Below, in pieces: positions 9,204 through 17,293 of a stretch of 64,000 bases of DNA (its first letter is position 1; each line of letters starts with the position of its first letter). The notes beneath the pieces are model-generated. The model had not been told where the DNA came from. It did no database searches and saw only the letters and a program-made list of their open reading frames with translations. A program made the translations under genes and the position numbers. Source of the DNA: Eubacterium sp. CAG:180 (GTDB lineage: Bacteria > Bacillota > Clostridia > Oscillospirales > Acutalibacteraceae); the NCBI GenBank assembly GCA_000432435.1, contig HF993129.1, positions 1 through 64,000 of the forward strand. Direction: 5' to 3'.

Positions 9204-9905
9204 TTGGGCATTTATATAGATATGGCACTTTTAGCAATTATGTTGATTTTTCTTATTGTTTCGGCAAAAAGAGGCTTCTTGATTACTCTTTTGGAGGTGC
9301 TTGTTTTTGCGATTGCCGTTATTTCAGCCGCAAATTTGTGCAAGCCCGCGGCGAATAGTATTTATGACACTTTTATAGGCCCTAATATCACCGAAAAAGT
9401 ATCTGCATCTCTTTCGGAAAACTCTGATATTATGTCATCTGCCGGCAAAGCATCTGCTGTGGTAGATAATTTACCGAAGATTATAAAGAATTATATCTTA
9501 CGAACAGATCCTGATGAAAACAACATTACGAGCGAAATATTGAACGGGGATTTTTCCGGCACCGACGCTGCTGAAAAATTGAGCAGTGATATTGCAAAAC
9601 CGATAGCGGTAACGGTACTGTCGCCTGTTATTTTTCTGCTTTTGAGCATTGTTTTGTCTTTGCTTTTAAGTGTAGTGGCAAAATGGCTCAATAAAATATG
9701 CAAGTTGCCCCTTATAGGGACTGCAAATACTGTTTTAGGAGGTGCTTTCGGAATACTTAAAGGGCTTATCGCGGTATATTTTATCGGTATTATTCTGTTG
9801 CTTTTATCCGCGAACAGCAAGCAAAATACTTCTTTTTATGAAGCTGTAAATAATTCTGCTATTATTACAATTATACAGAACCACAGTGTTGTACCCATCG
9901 GGTGA
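9204..9905 (+). CDS. CvpA family membrane protein
   Basis: This 233-residue protein has a CvpA-like N terminus with hydrophobic helices at about 5-20 and 25-45, a polar extracytoplasmic loop (about 55-125) and two further helices near 135-155 and 185-202. The AKRGFLITLLEV segment between the first helices is typical of CvpA. Family roles are unclear; in E. coli CvpA is needed for colicin V production and envelope robustness. The start is TTG at 9204 behind GGCGGTGAT. An ATG six codons later is an alternative. Confidence 0.75.
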   Translation: MGIYIDMALLAIMLIFLIVSAKRGFLITLLEVLVFAIAVISAANLCKPAANSIYDTFIGPNITEKVSASLSENSDIMSSAGKASAVVDNLPKIIKNYILRTDPDENNITSEILNGDFSGTDAAEKLSSDIAKPIAVTVLSPVIFLLLSIVLSLLLSVVAKWLNKICKLPLIGTANTVLGGAFGILKGLIAVYFIGIILLLLSANSKQNTSFYEAVNNSAIITIIQNHSVVPIG

Positions 9906-9952
9906 GATACTACATAATTAAGTATTAAAATAACAATTTAAGGGGTAAACTT

Positions 9953-10594
9953 ATGAAAGAAAATTTAAAAAGACTGTTTACAGGCTGTCTTACCGTTCCA
10001 AATCTTTTGTCACTTATCAGAATAATATTAATTCCCGTATTCGGGGTGTTATTTTATCATGACCATGTATTGGCAGCGGTAATAGTTTTGGCAGTGTCAG
10101 GACTTACAGATTTGTTCGACGGTAAGATTGCCCGTCGCTTTAATCAGGTCAGTGAGCTTGGAAAAATACTTGATCCCATAGCAGATAAGCTGACACAGAT
10201 GACTATAGCTGTTGTGCTTTTCCTTGAGTTTAATAAATCAACCAATCCTACTATGAAATGGTTCAAATGGGTATTTCTTTTCTTTATTGCAAAAGAATTG
10301 CTTATGGTGCTTGTCGGTGCAATTATGATAGGCATCGGTCTTCGCCCGAGTGCAGCGGTAATGTGGGGCAAGGTTGCGACAACGGCATTTTACGGTGTTA
10401 TGATTCTTGTTATTGCATTCGGACCGGAAGTCGGAGCTCTCAGAGCGTATTTTACGCTTCCTGATCCTGTTATGATAGCTCTTGTAATAATTGCCGCTCT
10501 TTTGACATTTGCCGCTCTTCTCAGTTATGTACCCAATACCATGCAGCAATTTAAAGAGAAAAAATTAAAAAAGCAAACTAAGAAAGAGGATTAA
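9953..10594 (+). CDS. pgsA: CDP-diacylglycerol-glycerol-3-phosphate 3-phosphatidyltransferase PgsA
   Basis: PgsA makes phosphatidylglycerophosphate, the committed step to phosphatidylglycerol and cardiolipin. The 213-residue integral membrane protein has the CDP-alcohol phosphotransferase signature in DLFDGKIARRF...GKILDPIADK, with acidic residues D53, D56, D74 and D78. Several hydrophobic helices follow. The lysine-rich C terminus is probably cytoplasmic. AGGGG lies just ahead of the ATG. The gene precedes clpE by only 7 bp. Confidence 0.93.
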   Translation: MKENLKRLFTGCLTVPNLLSLIRIILIPVFGVLFYHDHVLAAVIVLAVSGLTDLFDGKIARRFNQVSELGKILDPIADKLTQMTIAVVLFLEFNKSTNPTMKWFKWVFLFFIAKELLMVLVGAIMIGIGLRPSAAVMWGKVATTAFYGVMILVIAFGPEVGALRAYFTLPDPVMIALVIIAALLTFAALLSYVPNTMQQFKEKKLKKQTKKED

Positions 10595-10601
10595 CAATCA
10601 G

Positions 10602-12932
10602 ATGAACAAAAATATGCTGTGCAGCAGATGCCATAAAAATCCTGCTGTATTTTTCATCTCAAAAATAGACGGCGACAAAACCACCAATGAGGGCCTTTGT
10701 ATAAAATGTGCTATGGAGCTGAATATCGGTCCCGTAAAGCAAATAATGGACCAAATGGGTATCTCGGAAGATGAGATGAACGACGTTGCTGAGCAGATGA
10801 ATCAGATGATGGAAAATCCGGACGGTATTGAAGGGTTTCAACCCGGCGGTGCTTTGCCGTTATCATTTTTACAAGGAATGTTTCCGGAGAAAAGCGATGA
10901 TACCGAAGACGGTTCCGACGGCTCAGAGCCGGAAGATACATCAAACGATAGTGATAATACAAAAGGCAAAAAGAGGAAAGGTACAAAAAACAAGAAAAGA
11001 AAGTATTTGAATCTTTATTGTACCGATCTTACGGAACGCGCAAGAGAGGGTAAGCTTGATAGAATTATCGGCAGAGATAAGGAAATTTACAGAACGATTC
11101 AAATACTGTGCCGCAGAACAAAGAACAACCCTTGTCTTATAGGTGAACCCGGTGTCGGTAAGACTGCCATTGCCGAAGGGCTCGCTCTTAAAATTGCAGC
11201 AGGCGATGTTCCTGCAAAAATAGCCGACAAGGAAATTCATTTGTTAGACCTTACCGCGTTAGTTGCCGGAACACAATTCCGCGGTCAGTTTGAGAGCCGT
11301 ATTAAAGGACTTATAGAGGAGGTTAAAAACGAGGGTAATATTATCCTCTTTATCGATGAGGTTCACAATCTTGTCGGAACAGGCGACAGCGAAGGAACAA
11401 TGAATGCCGCTAATATTTTAAAGCCTGCTCTTTCACGTGGCGAAATACAGGTCATTGGTGCAACAACCTTTAATGAGTACCGTAACAATATCGAAAAAGA
11501 TGCAGCGTTGGAACGCCGTTTTCAGCCTGTTAAGGTAGAAGAACCGTCAATCAACGATACGTATGATATGCTCCTTGGAATTAAGAAGTATTACGAGGAT
11601 TATCATAAGGTGAAAATCTCTGATGATTTGGTTTATCGAGCCGTTACTTTGTCCGAAAGATATATCACCGACAGATTTTTGCCGGATAAAGCCATAGATT
11701 TGCTTGACGAAGCTTGCACTTGTGCGAACCTTAGAAACAAGGCTATAAGTGACTATGAGTTATTCCTTAAAAAGCGTGATGAATTAAAGAGCGAAGAGGA
11801 AGAGCTTACGTCTAAGGCAGAAACAACCACAGAGGATGCCGAACGTGATAAGGTGTATAAGGACTTGGCAACGGTTAAAACCGAATTACTGTCGTATGAC
11901 GGAAAAGAAGACGAATTAAAAGAAAAAGCCTCTCACAACGATGTAAAAGAGGAAGACTTGGCAAAGGTTATAAATCTTTGGACAGGTATTCCCGTTACCA
12001 AAGTTATGGAGGGCGACATAAAGCGCCTTGCCGGGCTTGAGGATAGACTTAAAGCACATCTCATCGGTCAGGATGAGGCAGTGGACCTTGTTGTTGCGGC
12101 TATTAAGCGCAACAGGGTGCAATTATCCGTCCAGAGAAGACCCGCTTCGTTTATTTTTGTCGGTCCTACCGGTGTCGGAAAGACAGAACTTGTTAAGCTG
12201 CTCTCGAAAGAACTTTTTGACACGCCTGAAACTCTTATCAGGCTTGATATGTCAGAGTTTATGGAAAAGCATTCCGTATCAAGACTTATCGGATCTCCTC
12301 CGGGATATGTGGGATACGACGAGGCAGGTCAGTTAACCGAAAAGGTCAGAAGAAAGCCGTATTCCATTATTCTGTTTGATGAGATTGAAAAAGCTCATCC
12401 TGATGTTATGAATATACTTTTGCAAATCCTTGACGAAGGAAAGACAAATGACGCTCACGGAAGAACCGTCAGCTTTGCAAATACCGTTATTATTATGACC
12501 TCCAATGCCGGAAGCGAAAGAAGAGAAAGTGCACTCGGCTTTGCTAAAGCTCCGTCAGATATAAAAAAAGAAAATGCCATTAAGGGGCTTAGAGAATTTT
12601 TAAGGCCGGAATTTATTGGCAGAGTTGACGAAATAGTTGTATTTAATGAGTTGACTGAGGATAACTATAAAGATATTGCGAAGCTGATGCTTTCGGAGCT
12701 TTCCGACTCTCTAAAGGAAAAAAGTATATCGTTCGGGTACAGCGACGATGTTCCGGCTCTTTTGGTTTCAAAAATGGATGGTACCGTAAGAGGTGCAAGA
12801 GATCTCAGAAATGTTATTCGACGTAATGTTGAGGATAAAATATCTAATTATTTAGTTGACAATTATGATAAACCGTTGAAGGCTATTAACTTGTCTGCAG
12901 ACGGTGATGAGGTTATCCTCGAAACAAAATAA
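10602..12932 (+). CDS. clpE: ClpE-type ATP-dependent protease ATPase with N-terminal zinc finger
   Basis: This is a Hsp100 unfoldase that would feed substrates to ClpP. The 776-residue protein starts with a four-cysteine zinc finger (C7-x2-C10 and C33-x2-C36), as in ClpE and McsA, then a Met/Asn-rich and acidic/lysine linker (about 45-130). The first AAA+ module has Walker [10 protein letters not shown] from G181, a short coiled-coil M-like region follows (about 385-450), and the second AAA+ module has Walker [10 protein letters not shown] from G521. An LGF tripeptide (about 645-647) sits where Clp ATPases carry the ClpP-docking loop. The usual neighbours of Clp genes (ctsR, mcsA, mcsB) are absent. 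Confidence 0.88.
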   Translation: MNKNMLCSRCHKNPAVFFISKIDGDKTTNEGLCIKCAMELNIGPVKQIMDQMGISEDEMNDVAEQMNQMMENPDGIEGFQPGGALPLSFLQGMFPEKSDDTEDGSDGSEPEDTSNDSDNTKGKKRKGTKNKKRKYLNLYCTDLTERAREGKLDRIIGRDKEIYRTIQILCRRTKNNPCLIGEPGVGKTAIAEGLALKIAAGDVPAKIADKEIHLLDLTALVAGTQFRGQFESRIKGLIEEVKNEGNIILFIDEVHNLVGTGDSEGTMNAANILKPALSRGEIQVIGATTFNEYRNNIEKDAALERRFQPVKVEEPSINDTYDMLLGIKKYYEDYHKVKISDDLVYRAVTLSERYITDRFLPDKAIDLLDEACTCANLRNKAISDYELFLKKRDELKSEEEELTSKAETTTEDAERDKVYKDLATVKTELLSYDGKEDELKEKASHNDVKEEDLAKVINLWTGIPVTKVMEGDIKRLAGLEDRLKAHLIGQDEAVDLVVAAIKRNRVQLSVQRRPASFIFVGPTGVGKTELVKLLSKELFDTPETLIRLDMSEFMEKHSVSRLIGSPPGYVGYDEAGQLTEKVRRKPYSIILFDEIEKAHPDVMNILLQILDEGKTNDAHGRTVSFANTVIIMTSNAGSERRESALGFAKAPSDIKKENAIKGLREFLRPEFIGRVDEIVVFNELTEDNYKDIAKLMLSELSDSLKEKSISFGYSDDVPALLVSKMDGTVRGARDLRNVIRRNVEDKISNYLVDNYDKPLKAINLSADGDEVILETK

Positions 12933-12940
12933 TAAAAAAT

Positions 12941-12970
12941 AAGTGGCAGGTGGCAGCCTGCCGCTTATTT
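12941..12970 (+). terminator. Probable terminator after clpE
   Basis: A 10-bp stem containing one G-U pair (12941-12950 with 12957-12966) closes a 6-nt loop. The following T run is weak (ATTT), so readthrough into yfcE is likely. Confidence 0.5.
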
Positions 12971-12986
12971 AAACGGATGTGGTAAA

Positions 12987-13532
12987 ATGAAACTTATGAT
13001 AGCCTCCGACATACACGGCTCGGCGATGTATTGCAAAAATTTAATGGAAGCGTTTGACCGCGAAAAGGCTGACCGTCTTCTTTTGCTCGGCGATATTTTA
13101 TATCACGGACCGAGAAACGATTTGCCGGAAGAGTATGCACCGAAAAAGGTGATTTCTATGCTTAACGATGTGAGAGACAGGCTTTTTTGTGTGCGCGGCA
13201 ACTGCGATACCGAAGTAGACCAAATGGTTCTTAACTTTCCGATACTTGCCGATTACTGTATAATACCGGTAGGCGATAGGCTTATTTATGCAACTCACGG
13301 TCATAATTTTAATTTGAATAACCTTCCGCCGCTTTGCGGAGGAGATATTTTGCTCCACGGACACACTCATATTCCAGCATGGGAAGAATTCGGAGAAAAT
13401 AATCTTTATTTAAATCCCGGTTCGGTTTCAATTCCGAAAGAAAACAGTGCTCACGGATATATGCTTCTTGAAAATGAAGAGTTTATTTGGAAAACACTTG
13501 ACGGAGAAGAATACCACAGTTTAAAAATATAA
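12987..13532 (+). CDS. yfcE: YfcE-type phosphodiesterase
   Basis: This 181-residue calcineurin-like metallophosphoesterase matches the YfcE/MJ0936 family. Metal-binding motifs appear in order: SDIHG (D8, H10), GDILYHGP, GNCD, ATHGH and HGHTHIP. The E. coli homologue hydrolyses artificial phosphodiesters, and the natural substrate is unknown. It is the last gene of the long rightward run and ends ahead of a strong bidirectional terminator. Confidence 0.9.
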   Translation: MKLMIASDIHGSAMYCKNLMEAFDREKADRLLLLGDILYHGPRNDLPEEYAPKKVISMLNDVRDRLFCVRGNCDTEVDQMVLNFPILADYCIIPVGDRLIYATHGHNFNLNNLPPLCGGDILLHGHTHIPAWEEFGENNLYLNPGSVSIPKENSAHGYMLLENEEFIWKTLDGEEYHSLKI

Positions 13533-13553
13533 ATAATTTAGATGATTACTTAA

Positions 13554-13590
13554 AATCCGCAGAGCCTTGGCTCTGCGGATTCCTTTTTAT
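13554..13590. terminator. Bidirectional terminator between yfcE and the GH36 gene
   Basis: A perfect 13-bp inverted repeat (13554-13566 with 13569-13581) has T runs on both sides: CCTTTTT on the plus strand and ATTTTA on the minus strand. It serves the converging yfcE and alpha-galactosidase genes. The plus-strand T run overlaps the stop region of the leftward gene. Confidence 0.9.
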
Positions 13591-15230
13591 ACTATTGTGC
13601 CTTTATCAATATTAAACTTAAAGGTGTGTTCAATACCATCCTGTGTGTATACGAATTTCATTATTCGTTTGTTCTCATTTAAAAACTCGGCGCTTTTAAC
13701 ATCGATTTTGCTCTTTTTAAATGTGTCGAGAAGTACTGACATTTGCTCATCGCTATATTTCCCGACATTATCAGATGTAAATAAAACGCTGCCGAAAACC
13801 TTGTTTACAGTTGCTATTATCTTGCGCTGCTCAAACGTGCAATGGATGTTTTCATCTCTCAAGAGGAAAACGTCCGGGTCGTTGAGAAATGCTCTGCCGT
13901 CAAGCTGTCGGCGGAATATGGAATTGCCGAGGGTGTGGTACGTTGAGATGAATTCTCTGTTAGAAAAGAACGGAACTTTCCATCTAAGCCCCATATCCGC
14001 ACCGATACGGCAATAATCTACTTTGCCGAATGCCGGCATCAAAGGAACGCCGCAACCGAGTATCATTTTTTCGCCGACACATTTGCGTAGAAAATCCATA
14101 GCCTCACACATAAGCTGGCCGCGGCTTTTGCCGTGATTCGGTATTATTGCGGCAGCATATAAAAAGTCAAGCTTAACTAAATCAAACCCCCAATCATTCA
14201 GAATGACATCAAAAAAGTGTTTGATGTAGTTTTTAACCTCCGGAACTTCAATGTCCAGGGCGTAAAAGCCTCCCCAGTTAATTCCGCAAGTTACCGGATG
14301 ACCGTTTTTCTTGCGAATGAGCCAATCGTGGTGCTGCGTAGCGGTTTTGGAAGTGAACTCTGCGCCGAAAGGAGCCAGCCAAAGGCCTGCAAGCATTCCT
14401 TTTGAATGAATCTTGTCGGCAACAGATTTCATACCGTTAGGGAATTTCTTATTGTCTATAGTGAGCCAATCACCGGTTGCCGATTGATATCCGTCGTCTA
14501 TCTGAAATATATCAATATCGGATTTCACCTTGGATAACGCCTCGAGGTCGTCAGATACTATTTTTTCATTAATTTTGCTGTAATAGTTATACCACGTGGT
14601 ATATCCGTTTTTGGGGGCCACAGAAGGCTTGGGTATATTAAGCTCGTCAAACCAACTATCGAAAACGGAATCCTCGTCGCCCACATATTCTGCGAAATTT
14701 AAAACTTCATATTCACCGTCAACAATTACTCCTTCAAGGTCTTTTTGTACGGTTATCATATTGCTGTTGAAATCGGCGGTAAATATTGTATATCCGGTTC
14801 TCTCAGTCAATGAGGCGAAAAGATCGTATTCTTCACCGTTCCTTACATACATATAAGAAAAACCCTGAAAGACGCCGCGTCGACTTACATTGTCATCGAA
14901 TGTATAAGCTCCCGCCGCTCCGAGGAGGGTGCGCCTGTAAGCAAAACTTATAGGTCCGAATGTGTGTGACTGTCTCTCATCTTTAAACATTTCACGACAT
15001 TCAGTCCAAGACTGATACCCATTGGCAAAAACTCTGCTGTCAGCTTTGAAGTTGTATGGAATGCTTGCTGTCAGATTTAAAATTTCCAATGGGACAAAAG
15101 CTGCCATTTTAAGTGAAATATGGCTTTTGGTTGCTTTATAAGTAATTTTGAAATGTTCGGTTTCAAAAAGATTGGTGGAAAAAACAGCTTTTCCTACCTT
15201 ATATTCCAAATTGAGCTTGAATTTTTCCAT
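13587..15230 (-). CDS. Glycoside hydrolase family 36 alpha-galactosidase-like enzyme
   Basis: The 547-residue protein has the GH36 (melibiase-clan) layout: an N-terminal beta-sandwich (about 1-200) followed by a TIM barrel. The predicted nucleophile is D355 in LVKLDFLYA and the acid/base is D412 in CRIGADMGL. Substrate-site segments include TTWYNYYSK and FQIDDGYQ. There is no signal peptide, so it should act in the cytoplasm on imported alpha-galactosides. The start lies behind AAAGGAGGAA. It diverges from the phosphohexomutase gene and has its own promoter. A related specificity, such as alpha-N-acetylgalactosaminidase, cannot be excluded. Confidence 0.85.
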   Translation of the reverse strand: MEKFKLNLEYKVGKAVFSTNLFETEHFKITYKATKSHISLKMAAFVPLEILNLTASIPYNFKADSRVFANGYQSWTECREMFKDERQSHTFGPISFAYRRTLLGAAGAYTFDDNVSRRGVFQGFSYMYVRNGEEYDLFASLTERTGYTIFTADFNSNMITVQKDLEGVIVDGEYEVLNFAEYVGDEDSVFDSWFDELNIPKPSVAPKNGYTTWYNYYSKINEKIVSDDLEALSKVKSDIDIFQIDDGYQSATGDWLTIDNKKFPNGMKSVADKIHSKGMLAGLWLAPFGAEFTSKTATQHHDWLIRKKNGHPVTCGINWGGFYALDIEVPEVKNYIKHFFDVILNDWGFDLVKLDFLYAAAIIPNHGKSRGQLMCEAMDFLRKCVGEKMILGCGVPLMPAFGKVDYCRIGADMGLRWKVPFFSNREFISTYHTLGNSIFRRQLDGRAFLNDPDVFLLRDENIHCTFEQRKIIATVNKVFGSVLFTSDNVGKYSDEQMSVLLDTFKKSKIDVKSAEFLNENKRIMKFVYTQDGIEHTFKFNIDKGTIV

Positions 15231-15277
15231 GGGTTCCTCCTTTGTGTTCCGTGAGAATTTTAGTTGTCTCGCTCGGC

Positions 15278-15307
15278 TTATGCTAAACCTTTTTTATTAT
15301 AGCATAA
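15278..15307. repeat. Operator-like inverted repeat at the GH36 promoter
   Basis: TTATGCTA (15278-15285) and its exact complement TAGCATAA (15300-15307) are separated by 14 bp. The right arm overlaps the minus-strand -10 box. The position suits a transcription factor site for sugar-responsive control. It could also fold in RNA, but no T run follows. Confidence 0.4.
15296..15304 (-). promoter_or_regulatory. Extended -10 promoter of the GH36 gene
   Basis: On the minus strand TGCTATAAT (15304 down to 15296) forms a perfect TGn extended -10. The -35 region is poor. It sits inside the right arm of an 8-bp inverted repeat (15278-15307), so it may be controlled by a repressor or activator. Confidence 0.5.
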
Positions 15308-15340
15308 CAAAAAATAATATTCATCATTTTTTTAATTTGT

Positions 15341-15369
15341 TTGACGAGGAAAAGTCCTTGTGTTAAAAT
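15341..15369 (+). promoter_or_regulatory. Sigma-A promoter of the phosphohexomutase gene
   Basis: TTGACG (15341-15346) and TAAAAT (15364-15369) are separated by 17 bp. It starts 30 bp upstream of the TTG start codon at 15399 and diverges from the GH36 promoter. Confidence 0.75.
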
Positions 15370-15398
15370 CAATAAAAAGCTATCGGAGATGAGCAACA

Positions 15399-17282
15399 TT
15401 GGATATTCACGAAAAATACGAGTATTGGCTGACGTTTGATGACAATACCAAAAATGAACTGGAATCAATAACAGATAAAAAAGAGATTGAGGATAGATTC
15501 TATAAGGATTTGGAATTTGGTACCGGTGGCTTGAGAGGCATTATGGGAGCAGGTGCCAACAGAATGAACAAGTATACTGTCGGCAAAGCTACAAAAGGTC
15601 TTTGTGAGTATTTAAAAAACGAGTTTGCAGGAGAAAAAAGCGTTGTTATTGCTTATGATTCACGCAATAATTCGAAGGCTTTTGCGGAATGCGCCGCAGA
15701 GGTTCTGTGCTATAACGGGATTAAGACCTTTCTTTTTGAGGAGATTATGCCCACTCCCGTACTTTCTTTTTCAGTAAGATACTTAAATTGTAATGCCGGA
15801 ATAGTTATTACCGCAAGTCATAATCCGAAAGAATACAACGGTTATAAAGTGTATGATGAATACGGTTGTCAGCTTGTTCCGCAATATGCCGATAAGGTTA
15901 TATCGTATATCAACAATGTTAAAGATATAAAGTCCGTAAAGCATATGAATTTAAATATGGCATTGTCAAACGGTTATTTGACCTATATAGGAGATGAAGT
16001 GCTTAACAGCTATATTTCGGAAGTTGAAAAAATGGCTGTTTACAAAGAAGCGTCCGACTTAAAGATAGTTTATACCCCTTTGCACGGAACAGGCAATATT
16101 CCCGTCAGGAAAGTATTGTCCGATATGTCGTTTGACGTCTCCGTTGTCAAGGAGCAGGCTGTTGCCGACGGTAATTTCACAACAGTCAGATCACCGAATC
16201 CGGAAGAGAAGGATGCGCTTAATATGGCACTTGAACAGGCCAAAAGAGCAAATGCCGATTTGGTTATAGGAACCGATCCGGATTGTGATCGAGTTGGTGT
16301 AGGTGTTTTACATAACGGGGAATATACTTTGCTTACCGGCAATCAAACCGGAGCATTGCTTGTGGATTTTTATCTCAAATTTAAGAAACAAAGCTTAAAT
16401 CCGAAGTCAACACTTGTTAAAACGATTGTTACAAATGATTTGGGTGCGGAAATTGCACGGAAAAACGGCTTGAATGTTGTTGAGACTTTGACCGGATTTA
16501 AATATATCGGTGATCAGATTACCAAGTATGAAAAAACAGGCGAGAACGAGTTCTTGATAGGGTATGAAGAGAGCTATGGCTATCTCGTCGGAACATATGC
16601 GCGAGACAAAGATGCGGTTATCGCTTCAATGCTAATATGCGAGATGGCGGCATATTATAAGAAAAATAAAATGACGTTGGTAGACGCTTTAAATGTTCTT
16701 TATTCGGAATACGGGTTTTATCTTGATGCACTTGATTCTTTTGTTCTAAAAGGGAAAGACGGTGCTTCGCGTATAAAGAATATTATGTCTTATTTCAGGG
16801 CTAATAAAGCAACCGTTTTTCCAAACATTACAGATGTTAAGGACTATAGTACGGGCATCGGCGATTTACCGAAATCAAATGTTTTAAAGTTTTTCCTTAA
16901 AGGCGGTTCTTGGATTGCCGTCAGACCATCGGGAACCGAGCCGAAATTAAAAATGTATTATTCCGTAAGGGGTATTGACTCTTCATCGTGCGAGCGTTCG
17001 CTTCAGAATATCCGAACAATTATAAACGGAATAATGGGTATGGATATTGAAACATATATAAAAAAAATAATAAGGCCTAAAATTCAGGGCGACGGCGGTG
17101 AGGTTGAATTTGAGTCATTGTCTGAGGACGGGACGTTAACTTTGATTTTCAGAGGAGAATGTTCCAAATGCCTTATCTTGAACAGATGCGTTGACTGGAT
17201 AGCGGAGGAAGTGCTGAAAAATACAAGTAAACTTGTAAAAATAAAGGCAATTCGTAAAAAACCGTATTTTTGGGATAACTGA
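15399..17282 (+). CDS. Phosphohexomutase (PGM/PMM) fused to a C-terminal NifU-like domain
   Basis: The 627-residue protein begins with a complete alpha-D-phosphohexomutase of the long (PgcA-like) class, about residues 1-546. It has catalytic S140 in TASHNP, Mg loop GTDPDCDR (D293, D295, D297), sugar loop GYEESYGY and phosphate loop RPSGTEP. It should interconvert hexose-6- and hexose-1-phosphates. Residues about 548-620 are extra and resemble the NifU C-terminal Fe-S scaffold domain: IRPKIQGDGGEVE followed by GECSKC with C588 and C591. The frame is continuous, and the junction falls where the mutase normally stops. The start is TTG behind CGGAGATGAG. It lies 11 bp before the GH38 gene. Confidence 0.85.
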   Translation: MDIHEKYEYWLTFDDNTKNELESITDKKEIEDRFYKDLEFGTGGLRGIMGAGANRMNKYTVGKATKGLCEYLKNEFAGEKSVVIAYDSRNNSKAFAECAAEVLCYNGIKTFLFEEIMPTPVLSFSVRYLNCNAGIVITASHNPKEYNGYKVYDEYGCQLVPQYADKVISYINNVKDIKSVKHMNLNMALSNGYLTYIGDEVLNSYISEVEKMAVYKEASDLKIVYTPLHGTGNIPVRKVLSDMSFDVSVVKEQAVADGNFTTVRSPNPEEKDALNMALEQAKRANADLVIGTDPDCDRVGVGVLHNGEYTLLTGNQTGALLVDFYLKFKKQSLNPKSTLVKTIVTNDLGAEIARKNGLNVVETLTGFKYIGDQITKYEKTGENEFLIGYEESYGYLVGTYARDKDAVIASMLICEMAAYYKKNKMTLVDALNVLYSEYGFYLDALDSFVLKGKDGASRIKNIMSYFRANKATVFPNITDVKDYSTGIGDLPKSNVLKFFLKGGSWIAVRPSGTEPKLKMYYSVRGIDSSSCERSLQNIRTIINGIMGMDIETYIKKIIRPKIQGDGGEVEFESLSEDGTLTLIFRGECSKCLILNRCVDWIAEEVLKNTSKLVKIKAIRKKPYFWDN

Positions 17283-17293
17283 GAGGAGTAATT

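Noticed and set aside
13567..14016. Rightward open frame of about 150 codons inside the GH36 gene
   Set aside because: It is antisense to a well-supported GH36 enzyme, lacks a binding site and has no family features.
15399..17282. Frameshift or two separate genes instead of a mutase-NifU fusion
   Set aside because: The frame is continuous through the junction, and there is no ribosome binding site before the ATGs near 17034-17040.
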